NCBI GenBank assembly: GCA_019104905.1
Contig: JAHRXB010000202.1
Span: 1-13,174 of the forward strand
Length of the DNA: 13,174 bases
Origin: Bdellovibrio sp.
GTDB lineage: Bacteria; Bdellovibrionota; Bdellovibrionia; Bdellovibrionales; Bdellovibrionaceae
Direction: 5' to 3'
Shown here: positions 1 to 7,058 of the stretch, one piece after another
Layout: every line of letters starts with the position of its first letter
How positions within the stretch are numbered: the stretch's first letter is position 1
Program-made: the position numbers and the translations under genes
Notes under the pieces: model-generated
What the model was told of the DNA's origin: nothing
The model's input: only the letters and a program-made list of their open reading frames with translations
Database searches by the model: none

Positions 1-377
1 ATTTTCTCTGTAAAAGGAGGATCGGCAAAAACGATATCAAAGGGTTCTCCTTGATACGCCTTCAAAAATCCTAACACGTCCATGTTGATAATTTTATATT
101 GTGAAGTCGGAACCTTGAGCTTCTCAAGGTTCTGCCGTGTGATTGTCAGTGACTTCGGATTCTTCTCTACAAAGGTGCAGAAACTCGCCTCTCGAGACAA
201 CGCTTCAATTCCCAGATTTCCAGTACCACAGAAAAGATCGACAACCTTGGCACCTTCAATTTGAAACTGCAGCTTATTAAACAAGGTCTCTTTCACGCGA
301 TCCGTGGTCGGGCGAATATGGTCCGCCTTAAAAGCCACCAACTGATGTCCACGATATTTTCCCGCAATAATTCTCAT
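1..377 (-). CDS. rsmD: 16S rRNA (guanine(966)-N2)-methyltransferase RsmD, N-terminal part (3' end outside window)
   Basis: The reading frame from the ATG at 377-375 runs off the left edge, giving 125 residues. The order of motifs matches RsmD. An N-terminal GKYRG is followed by IRPTTDRVKETLFN (residues 21-34), which is the family signature. Next come SAM-binding motif I DLFCGTG (47-53), an acidic residue E71 after motif II, and the catalytic DPPF (119-122). Known RsmD enzymes methylate N2 of G966 in 16S rRNA during 30S assembly in the cytoplasm. The start overlaps the stop of the upstream receiver gene as ATGA (374-377), so translation is probably coupled. The pairing with a two-component system looks positional rather than functional. 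The C-terminal third cannot be judged here. Confidence 0.93.
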   Translation of the reverse strand, partial: MRIIAGKYRGHQLVAFKADHIRPTTDRVKETLFNKLQFQIEGAKVVDLFCGTGNLGIEALSREASFCTFVEKNPKSLTITRQNLEKLKVPTSQYKIINMDVLGFLKAYQGEPFDIVFADPPFTEK

Positions 378-727
378 ACCAACAAATCCTCCGCCATCTT
401 CACGACGGCGAATATATCTTCGAACGGCTTAGGCACAAATAGATTGGCCCCCATCTCCTGGGCCGTCTGCATATTGTGCTCTCCTGAAAAGGCCGATATC
501 AAAATAACTTTGGCCTGATTTTCAGAACCGATCTCTTTTAAAACTTCGGGACCGGTCATTCCCGGCATCAAGACATCCAAGAACACCAAGTCGGGTTTCC
601 AATCCCGCCATGACTGCAGTCCTTCCGTGCCATTTAAAGCTTCCAGAACCTCATAGCCTTTGCTTTTTAAAGCGCGACTGAGAGAGCGGCGGACCAAAGC
701 TTCATCATCCACGATCAGAATCTTCAA
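374..727 (-). CDS. Stand-alone response regulator receiver (REC-only, CheY-like fold)
   Basis: This 117-residue protein is a single receiver domain with no output domain. The phosphorylation site is intact: acidic pair D7-D8, phospho-acceptor D51 in FLDVLMPGMTG, switch serine S78, and K100 in the VPKPF loop. It starts 3 nt downstream of the histidine kinase stop, so the two are very likely co-translated and act as a pair. With only a REC domain it must signal by protein-protein contact, either as a CheY-like effector or as a phospho-relay intermediate. Nothing in the sequence marks it as the chemotaxis CheY itself. Its stop overlaps the rsmD start (ATGA). The family assignment is certain, but the target is unknown. 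Confidence 0.93.
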   Translation of the reverse strand: MKILIVDDEALVRRSLSRALKSKGYEVLEALNGTEGLQSWRDWKPDLVFLDVLMPGMTGPEVLKEIGSENQAKVILISAFSGEHNMQTAQEMGANLFVPKPFEDIFAVVKMAEDLLV

Positions 728-730
728 ATC

Positions 731-2767
731 TTACTCCGGACTTCTTTGCGGGAGCACAATAGTGAAACAGCTTCCATGAGGTTCCACGTTATGAAACTGG
801 ATGGTGCCCCCAAATTTTTCAATAATAGACTTAGACATACTTAACCCAAGACCGGTTCCATGTCCTTCTTTTTTTGTCGTAAAAAAAGGTTCAAAGATGC
901 GCCGTTGAATTTCCAATGGAATGCCAGGTCCCGTGTCTTGAATCTCCAAGAAGATATTCCCCTTCTCTGCTCTCGTAGAAATCCGCAAACTTCCCGGGTC
1001 CTTCATGGCCTGACAGGCATTGTTAATCAAATTGAAAACCACCTGCTGCAGAAGATGCGGCTCTACGTAAACACTCAATCCCAGCGTCTCAAGATCCACG
1101 TCCAAACGATGAGTACGCATGGCCGACTTAAGCATCGGAAGTGTCCTCTCAACGATCTCGTCAACACTGACATACTCCGATGGTTGATCTTCGCCCTTAG
1201 AAAAATCCAAGAGGTTTTTAATAATTCTCTGGGACCGGGCCGTCGCCTTTTCAATCTCAATGAGATCTGCCCGCAAGTTTCCATCCTCCGGAGCCTCTTG
1301 CAACAAAACCTGAGTCAGGGCCCGCAAACCAGTCAACGGATTATTCAATTCATGGGCAATATTACCGGCCAACATTCCAATGGCACCCATCTTTTCACTT
1401 TGCAACATTCGCAGATAAAGCTCACGAGACTGTGTGATATCCACATATTGATTCACAACATTGGTGGGACGACTTCCCCGATCCAACAATACGGGATAGC
1501 TATGCACTTGATACACACGTCCCTCCACCTGAATCTGTCCCGCCTGAGGTTCGCCCTGCTTCATCGCATGAGGAACAGGACAGCCGTCGCAGGTCGCTTT
1601 TCTATGCGAAAAGCTTTCATAACATTTATGCTGTAAAAATTTGTCCGAAAACTTTCGATTGGCTCGAACCACATTGTAGTCCACATCAACAATGGCAATG
1701 GGATCTCGCATTCCATCGAAAGTCTTTTCCCATCGATACGAAAAGCTGGACAATTGATTTTCCAAAAGAACACGGTCCAAAGCCATGCTCAATGGCCGCA
1801 TCCGGTCGCCGATGAAGTCAACAAAAGGACCCATCTCTTTATCTGACAAAGAATTTTCAATACACAAAATCGCTTCCGCTTCGCCACCGACGAAGTGACT
1901 GGTCAAGCGAAGCTCTAAAGGCACCATGTACGCTTTGATAAAAGGACGCCCAAAATGATTGGCAAAATAGCGAATCAACTCAGCCGTGGGCACTTGGGCC
2001 GTCTTCGGAAATTCATAATACTGTCGCGATTCCGTTTGCGTGAAGTGACCTAAATGGAAGCTCATGAAGAATGTTTTATCTCCACCCAGACGGTAAGCTA
2101 AAACGGGATCTCCCATCTTATGAAATTTACGCAGCTCCTTACGTAAGATCCCCAAAATATCTTCAAAAGACGTCTGCGTAGCCAGATCCTTGATAAAACG
2201 AAGCAATTGCCTTTCGCGATTCAGCTTTTCACTTTCCTCATGGTGAGACATCTCAATGTACTGAGTTCGCTCCTCAACCATTTCCTCCAAAGAGTGAGTC
2301 AAAGCTTCCAGCTGTTTATTTTGTGAGGACGACTCCCTCAGCAACAAAGATCGAGACAAAAACATCGAATGTCTTTGTAGGGCGCTCTCAAGCTGCGCCC
2401 ACACTTCTCTTTCACTTAAGGGCCACCGCATAAAACGAAATACTTGAGCCTTGTTGATGCCCTCGCGCACCTCTTGCTCCGTGAGATCCTCTGCAATCAT
2501 CAGACGCGGGGCCATGGGCTGATAAAGACGGGCCTGAACCAGGAACTCCAAAGCCTCGCCGGCTCCCAAATCCTGGACTAAGATCGAGGAAAATTTCTGG
2601 GTTTTTAAAAGAAGAAGGGCCTCTGCACAAGAGGCCCTAAAAACAATCTCCACTTCCCTTTTTTGAAAAGGAAAGAAATGAGGAAGTCTAATTGGCGATA
2701 CGTTTCCGACCCATAGAATGGGATCCAGCTTGTTCGGAATGGAAATGAGATCCGGTGTATTCCCCAT
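731..2767 (-). CDS. PAS-containing sensor histidine kinase with degenerate N-terminal receiver
   Basis: The protein has 678 residues and no transmembrane segment, so it is probably cytoplasmic. Domains in order: a receiver-like module (about 15-132) that keeps D66 but lacks the acidic pair and has RWP (114-116) where K-P is expected; a helical linker (about 140-190); a GAF-like segment (about 195-335); and a PAS domain (about 345-448) with a cysteine trio C382, C393, C396. The kinase core follows: HisKA with H472 in IAHELNNPL, N-box around N579-N583, G1 DTGPGI (611-616), F-box FEPFFT (625-630) and G2 GHGTGLGL (635-642). The core looks catalytically complete and of the NtrB/AtoS-like type. The likely partner is the receiver 3 nt downstream. 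The start overlaps the upstream gene by 80 nt out of frame; a GGAG lies about 11 nt before the ATG and no other ATG precedes the receiver-like region. Confidence 0.93.
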   Translation of the reverse strand: MGNTPDLISIPNKLDPILWVGNVSPIRLPHFFPFQKREVEIVFRASCAEALLLLKTQKFSSILVQDLGAGEALEFLVQARLYQPMAPRLMIAEDLTEQEVREGINKAQVFRFMRWPLSEREVWAQLESALQRHSMFLSRSLLLRESSSQNKQLEALTHSLEEMVEERTQYIEMSHHEESEKLNRERQLLRFIKDLATQTSFEDILGILRKELRKFHKMGDPVLAYRLGGDKTFFMSFHLGHFTQTESRQYYEFPKTAQVPTAELIRYFANHFGRPFIKAYMVPLELRLTSHFVGGEAEAILCIENSLSDKEMGPFVDFIGDRMRPLSMALDRVLLENQLSSFSYRWEKTFDGMRDPIAIVDVDYNVVRANRKFSDKFLQHKCYESFSHRKATCDGCPVPHAMKQGEPQAGQIQVEGRVYQVHSYPVLLDRGSRPTNVVNQYVDITQSRELYLRMLQSEKMGAIGMLAGNIAHELNNPLTGLRALTQVLLQEAPEDGNLRADLIEIEKATARSQRIIKNLLDFSKGEDQPSEYVSVDEIVERTLPMLKSAMRTHRLDVDLETLGLSVYVEPHLLQQVVFNLINNACQAMKDPGSLRISTRAEKGNIFLEIQDTGPGIPLEIQRRIFEPFFTTKKEGHGTGLGLSMSKSIIEKFGGTIQFHNVEPHGSCFTIVLPQRSPE

Positions 2768-3371
2768 TAAGTGACTTCTCCAAGACCCGCAAATGATCCA
2801 ACCACATTTGCAGCATATTGTTCAAATCATACTCTAGGACATCCGCTAAAAGAACAAAATCCTTATTTTCCAATGCGCGCAAAGCCTCTAGCACCGTTTT
2901 TTTGCTAAACTCTTCGGTCTTGTACCAATCCCCTGGACTGGAGCCCAAAAATTGATCCCCCATCGTGGTCTTGATCGTGAGGGTGCTATCAATAAGGACC
3001 TCACAGTTTTGCACTAAATCGTGAATGGGCTTAAGAAGCCCGCTCAAACCTTGCACACGCATTCTTTGCGCTAGACTTTCCGTTTTTTGAATCAACTCCG
3101 GCAAAGCCTCAATCCAGCCGCGCAAAACAATGCCCGTCAGATCCCGACTATTTTCCGTCAGGTACTCCAAAGTTTCGATTTGCTCCAATGTCACTTTTGA
3201 AAATCGAGCTTCATCTTCCTCTGCGATCTCCAGGCCGTTAATAATATAACGACACACGACTTGATTCGTGGAACGAAGATCTTGCTCAATGTCACTGAAT
3301 ACACGTCCTAAAGCGATATTCCCGTTATAGAAATTTCGCAGCTCCTGCCCCGTCACTTTAAAGCGTTCCAT
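2688..3371 (-). CDS. Unknown all-helical protein in the flagellar glycosyltransferase/two-component run
   Basis: I do not recognise this 227-residue protein. It is strongly helical and charged, with no signal peptide, membrane segment or catalytic motif visible. The start MERFKVTG is chosen because AGGAGGT sits about 6 nt upstream; the frame stays open further upstream, but only inside the preceding gene. It overlaps the 3' end of the GT9 gene by 14 nt and the start of the kinase gene by 80 nt. The last roughly 25 residues (rich in H, S and G, ending MGRKRIAN) lie inside that second overlap and have low-complexity character, so they may be incidental. The helix-rich composition would suit an adaptor or chaperone for its neighbours, but that is inference only. 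Confidence 0.8.
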   Translation of the reverse strand: MERFKVTGQELRNFYNGNIALGRVFSDIEQDLRSTNQVVCRYIINGLEIAEEDEARFSKVTLEQIETLEYLTENSRDLTGIVLRGWIEALPELIQKTESLAQRMRVQGLSGLLKPIHDLVQNCEVLIDSTLTIKTTMGDQFLGSSPGDWYKTEEFSKKTVLEALRALENKDFVLLADVLEYDLNNMLQMWLDHLRVLEKSLNGEYTGSHFHSEQAGSHSMGRKRIAN

Positions 3372-4815
3372 CGCCCACCTCCTCATCCTTGAGAGCCTCA
3401 TGAGGAATGTAGACATGAAGATGGCGCGCAAGACGCTCATGCACATTCAAAGCTGCAGTACAAATATCCTCGAGAGTGCCTGGACCAATGCGGGTCTTTT
3501 CCGCCTGATACCAGCTAATAAGAGGACTCAGCTCGGGAACCCACTGGCTAATATTTTGAATAACTTCTTCGGCTCGGTCCAATAAGGGACCGATAAATTC
3601 CAAACCTTTGCTAGGAATCAAAGCAATTTGCTCCATTGCAAAGGTATTAATTTCATTAAGCTTCATCGCCCCTTGCAGAATTTCCATTTTATCGGCAACG
3701 GGATATTTTCCACCCAAATACAATGCCTGAACCAATTCCCACTGAAAGCGCTCTGAAGGAGACTCCACCTTGTCAAAGCTAACCAGACCGCCAGCTCGAA
3801 TAATCAACTCGGGCGCGACCTCGCCATCCAAAAGAAGTGTTAAGACTTCTCCCAGTCTTTCAGGCACAAGGTCCATTTCAGTCTCCACTCGATAGATAAA
3901 ACCCAAGGTTGCCTTGGGACCGGTCTCCCAATAATTCACATCTCCCACACTCACGTTGAATGTCGGGGTGTCCGTCAAAGACGCCATGTGAATGGGAGCA
4001 CTGTCGCAGCCAATAAGAACATCGGCCCCTTTTATAACGGCAAACAAATCACCGATTTTGGTTTGACCGACCAAGTTTACAAACGACATCCCTTTGACAC
4101 CATTTTGAATCTCAAAGGCCCAAGAGGCTTCGGCATTGGCCCCGATCAAAACGATCGGCAAGTCTGCATATTTTTTTTGAAGCTGCTGAAGGACCCTGAT
4201 CCACGATGATGGAGACAAGGACTTCTGCCGCTCACTTGCGCCCACATGCAAAACCAAATAGCGCTCTGGCAATTTTTGAATTGCACACGGCAACACTGGA
4301 GCCGCCCAATCCGACTCGACATACTGAACGTCAATCATTGAGGCCAGTACGTCAGCCACATGCACACGATTTGGTTTTCCCAAGCCGACCTGAGCATAAA
4401 AGTAAGCACTGATTTCATCAGAAAGACACAACGACCCGTCCGCAAAGCGAGTGTATCCAGAAACCCGGGTATTTTCAGTTGTCAGCGCATGAGTCAAATA
4501 ACTCGAAGCAGGAGAAAATGTAAAATTAATAATCCAATCAAATTCTTCAGCCCGCAGGCCGTCCACGAAGTGATCTAGTCTCGCCAGTGACGTTTCAATG
4601 TCTGCGTCTTCCTGCACGAGCGGGGACAAAATCGTACTGGTCGACATTGTCCAATGTTTGTTGATGGCATCTAGTCCTTCCACCGCTCCCTCGAAACGAG
4701 GTCGTGTTAGAAAATGAATCTCCGCTGTAGGATACGTTCGACGCAAAGCCCGCAAAGCAGGCCAAGTCATATAGATATCGCCCAGTCTAGCGAGCTGTAT
4801 TACTAGAATTTTCAT
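3358..4815 (-). CDS. GT9-family glycosyltransferase (heptosyltransferase-like) with helical C-terminal extension
   Basis: The 485-residue protein starts MKILVIQLARLGDI, the classic GT9 N-terminus in which the GD (12-13) lies at the acceptor/catalytic site. The second Rossmann half carries the nucleotide-sugar strand VLHVGASERQ (188-197). It also has the family signature GCDSAPIHMASL (269-280), corresponding to D-S-x-x-x-H-x-A. GT9 enzymes typically transfer heptose from ADP-heptose, but the donor cannot be read from sequence. After about residue 335 a helical domain of 150 residues is added, unlike ordinary 320-350 residue LPS heptosyltransferases; the next gene upstream shares this design. 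Only a weak AAGGAA precedes the ATG, and a small overlapping frame ends just inside this gene, so initiation may be coupled. Its place near flagellin suggests a flagellar or surface-glycan target, by inference. Confidence 0.85.
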   Translation of the reverse strand: MKILVIQLARLGDIYMTWPALRALRRTYPTAEIHFLTRPRFEGAVEGLDAINKHWTMSTSTILSPLVQEDADIETSLARLDHFVDGLRAEEFDWIINFTFSPASSYLTHALTTENTRVSGYTRFADGSLCLSDEISAYFYAQVGLGKPNRVHVADVLASMIDVQYVESDWAAPVLPCAIQKLPERYLVLHVGASERQKSLSPSSWIRVLQQLQKKYADLPIVLIGANAEASWAFEIQNGVKGMSFVNLVGQTKIGDLFAVIKGADVLIGCDSAPIHMASLTDTPTFNVSVGDVNYWETGPKATLGFIYRVETEMDLVPERLGEVLTLLLDGEVAPELIIRAGGLVSFDKVESPSERFQWELVQALYLGGKYPVADKMEILQGAMKLNEINTFAMEQIALIPSKGLEFIGPLLDRAEEVIQNISQWVPELSPLISWYQAEKTRIGPGTLEDICTAALNVHERLARHLHVYIPHEALKDEEVGDGTL

Positions 4816-4960
4816 TTTTAACTTGTTCCTTTACCAGTTCCTTAAGAAGCTGCACTCGTTCCGCTTCGCGATTATAGCTCTGCGTTTTCAAGATCTCGCT
4901 GTAGGCCTTTTCCAGCCTCTTCAAAGCCACCGATAGATAGTTGTCCAATTCCTTTTGCAT
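4787..4960 (-). CDS. Small overlapping frame, 57 aa: separate small gene or shifted C-terminus of the upstream glycosyltransferase
   Basis: An ATG at 4960 opens a 57-codon frame ending in TAG at 4787. It overlaps the 3' end of the upstream GT9 gene by 89 nt and the start of the downstream GT9 gene by 29 nt, and it fills the gap between them. AAGGAG lies 7 nt before the ATG, a good ribosome site. The product (MQKELDNYLSVALKRLEKAY...) is lysine/glutamate-rich and helical, more protein-like than the last 30 residues of the GT9 frame it overlaps. An alternative reading is that one extra A in the AAAA run at 4954-4957 has split what should be one frame. The GT9 would then end through this sequence. 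Either way the stretch seems to be translated. There is no recognisable family. Confidence 0.5.
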   Translation of the reverse strand: MQKELDNYLSVALKRLEKAYSEILKTQSYNREAERVQLLKELVKEQVKNENSSNTAR

Positions 4961-6446
4961 AATACGCTCCTTCCGTGGAGAGAGATTGCAAGTGACGAAT
5001 AAAAGCTTCTCGAATCGTGAGCAGTTCTTCGATTTCCATTAAAGCCGCGTGCACTCGGTCATAAATTTGTACAGGCTGACTGAAGCGCGACAACAAGGCT
5101 TCCACAAATGTTTGGAAGTATCCTGCTTCATCTTTTTTTGACTTCAGAATATCTTGGGCGCATAGAATTAACTCCGAAACATCGGAAGACTGAAAGGATC
5201 TTTTCGCAGCCAAGACCTCCCGAGCCGGCAACACCTTCTTGGCATTTTCCAACCAAGAGCGATAGCCCAAAGACTGTTGCTCCCATGAAGGCAATACTGC
5301 GTTTAAAGCTGTCAGCGACACCTTACTTAAGAGTTCCGCAATGGCCTCGCGATAGAAGGGCTCCACGTCACTTCGGGCTTTATCCAGATAGAGGCTCCAA
5401 ACGGCGCGCTCCAAAGTCTGAAACAAATTGCGCTCAAGAATTTTTTCTCCGCTCAACTGATCCCAAACGGCGGCAAATACTTTCTCTACCGTAACATCTT
5501 CAGCACACAGATGACTATTCTGCGAACAAGCCTGCGAATGAGAACACGGTGCACAGGCCACCTCGCCCTGTATGATCACGGCCTGAGACGAATACGCTCC
5601 CGTCTTCAAGGGGTCGCTGCTGCCAACGGCAATTTCCACAATAGGGGTTCCCACTTGGGCCGCCATATGTTTAATACTGGTGTCGCCAGTCACCAAGAGG
5701 TCGGCGTTTTGCAAATGTTTTCGCGCTTCAGGCAGATCGCAGATAAGAAGGTCTTTTTCGGAAAAAACTTTAAGAAGTGTTTCTCTTTCAAATGAGGCGC
5801 CCAATACACATACTTCATAATCAACTAAGGACACTTCAATGGTGCGTTTTAAGTCAAAATAGCGCTCCAGGCCCCAATTCTTTTTTGAATCACTGGTCAG
5901 ACATTGCAGCAACACCAGTTTGTTCTTTTTTCGGGAAGCGGCTAGAGGTGTTTGCACAGGAATATCAAATGCTTTTCCCAAAAGTTCAACATAGTGAAAT
6001 AGTGATTTTTGACTTCCCGAAAAACGATCATTGAAATAGCGAAGCCAACGGTTGGAAAGCCCTTTAAACCGTCCTTCTTCTTGGTACAAACCTCGCTTCT
6101 GAGAAGCCTGAATAACACCCATCAAATAAGCACTCAGTTTATTGTGCGTCAGGTTGATCGCCACATCGTAAGATTCTTGATTAAGCTCACCCACAAGCTT
6201 TTCGACTTGGGTATAAGACCAAAGAATATTGTAAGACGACTCCCCTAAGCCCTTCTGCAAAGCCTCACGATCAAAATAGATATATCGATCAACAGCGCCC
6301 TCAAGAACTTTTTCAACGCTGGCAAACTGTCTATTCAAAAGAAGATGAATCTCTGCCTCCGGATGTTTTTCACGGAGACCTTTAAGCAATGGAGCCTGCT
6401 GGATAATATCGCCCAAACGAAGAAGGGAAAGCACCAGAATTTTCAT
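4872..6446 (-). CDS. GT9-family glycosyltransferase with cysteine cluster and helical C-terminal extension
   Basis: The 524-residue protein opens MKILVLSLLRLGDI with the GT9 GD at 12-13. It carries the signature TGDTSIKHMAAQVGTP (253-268), where D255 and H260 are in the family positions. A cysteine cluster follows (C298, C301, C307, C314: CAPC, then C-x6-C), a pattern seen in a subset of GT9 enzymes and possibly metal-binding or structural. Residues from about 335 form a long helical extension like that of the next GT9 gene, so the two look like diverged paralogues. The start overlaps the preceding stop as TAATG (6444-6448), a typical re-initiation arrangement. The last roughly 30 residues (GIGQLSIGGFEEAGKG...) overlap another frame and may be the product of a frameshift. 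Sugar and acceptor are unknown. Confidence 0.86.
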   Translation of the reverse strand: MKILVLSLLRLGDIIQQAPLLKGLREKHPEAEIHLLLNRQFASVEKVLEGAVDRYIYFDREALQKGLGESSYNILWSYTQVEKLVGELNQESYDVAINLTHNKLSAYLMGVIQASQKRGLYQEEGRFKGLSNRWLRYFNDRFSGSQKSLFHYVELLGKAFDIPVQTPLAASRKKNKLVLLQCLTSDSKKNWGLERYFDLKRTIEVSLVDYEVCVLGASFERETLLKVFSEKDLLICDLPEARKHLQNADLLVTGDTSIKHMAAQVGTPIVEIAVGSSDPLKTGAYSSQAVIIQGEVACAPCSHSQACSQNSHLCAEDVTVEKVFAAVWDQLSGEKILERNLFQTLERAVWSLYLDKARSDVEPFYREAIAELLSKVSLTALNAVLPSWEQQSLGYRSWLENAKKVLPAREVLAAKRSFQSSDVSELILCAQDILKSKKDEAGYFQTFVEALLSRFSQPVQIYDRVHAALMEIEELLTIREAFIRHLQSLSTEGAYYAKGIGQLSIGGFEEAGKGLQRDLENAEL

Positions 6447-7057
6447 TATTTCACCAACTCACCCAAGATACGAAAAATTTGTTTCTTTTCTTCAACCATT
6501 GCAGAAGCTTCAACCACCGGAATAATATCTTTGATCGACAACAACTTATTAGGCTCAAGGTACAAAGCCTTAATGTTGATTCCAAACTCCTCAAAGTGAT
6601 ATTTCACTGATTCCAAAGTTCGTCCCGTGAGATGAGCAAAAACCTGGGAAAAGAATGAAGTCTGCTGACCCCAACATTCACGGAAAGACAAAACATAAGA
6701 CCGCTGGCTGAGGACATCCTGAAAAAAATCTGCTTTAAAAAGATCATGATCTTCTTGCACCACAGCGATATTCACGCGATCTTCCAACTCTGGAAACTGC
6801 GAGCGAAATACAGGAATCAATGCTTCTCGAGACTCCACCACGGTGATTTGAAGCTCGGGATCTATATCAGCCAACGCGGCGACATGAAATCCGGAGCCCA
6901 GACCAACCACGACAACATGAGGAGTGGGAATAGTACCCAAAGAGTAAACCCACTTTAAGCCTTCCGCTCGAGGATCTCTCAAAGAGGCCAAAGCCTCCCC
7001 TTCTTCGAAGGGAATCAATGAGGACTCATGGTTTTCAGAAAAAGTAATCATCGACAT
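6446..7057 (-). CDS. SAM-methyltransferase-fold protein (possibly related to Maf N-terminal domain)
   Basis: The 203-residue protein carries a Rossmann motif VVVVGLGSGFHVAAL (48-62), followed by ITVVES (71-76) with an acidic residue at the end of strand 2. This is the usual motif I/II spacing of class I SAM methyltransferases. No substrate-specific motif IV is clear. The N-terminal regions of Maf flagellin glycosyltransferases contain a similar G-L-G-x-G strand, so this could be a stand-alone Maf-N-like protein rather than an active methylase. The start MSMITF at 7057 is preferred over a longer frame reaching 7102, because the latter begins inside the TPR gene; AGAAGG lies about 9 nt upstream. 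It begins 1 nt after the TPR stop and its own stop overlaps the GT9 start (TAATG), so it is embedded in the same translational chain. Confidence 0.75.
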   Translation of the reverse strand: MSMITFSENHESSLIPFEEGEALASLRDPRAEGLKWVYSLGTIPTPHVVVVGLGSGFHVAALADIDPELQITVVESREALIPVFRSQFPELEDRVNIAVVQEDHDLFKADFFQDVLSQRSYVLSFRECWGQQTSFFSQVFAHLTGRTLESVKYHFEEFGINIKALYLEPNKLLSIKDIIPVVEASAMVEEKKQIFRILGELVK

Positions 7058-7058
7058 A

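Noticed and set aside
860..1636. Long plus-strand open frame of 258 codons
   Set aside because: It lies antisense to the kinase gene, whose catalytic boxes are all intact in the minus frame; the plus translation has no domain and low-quality composition.
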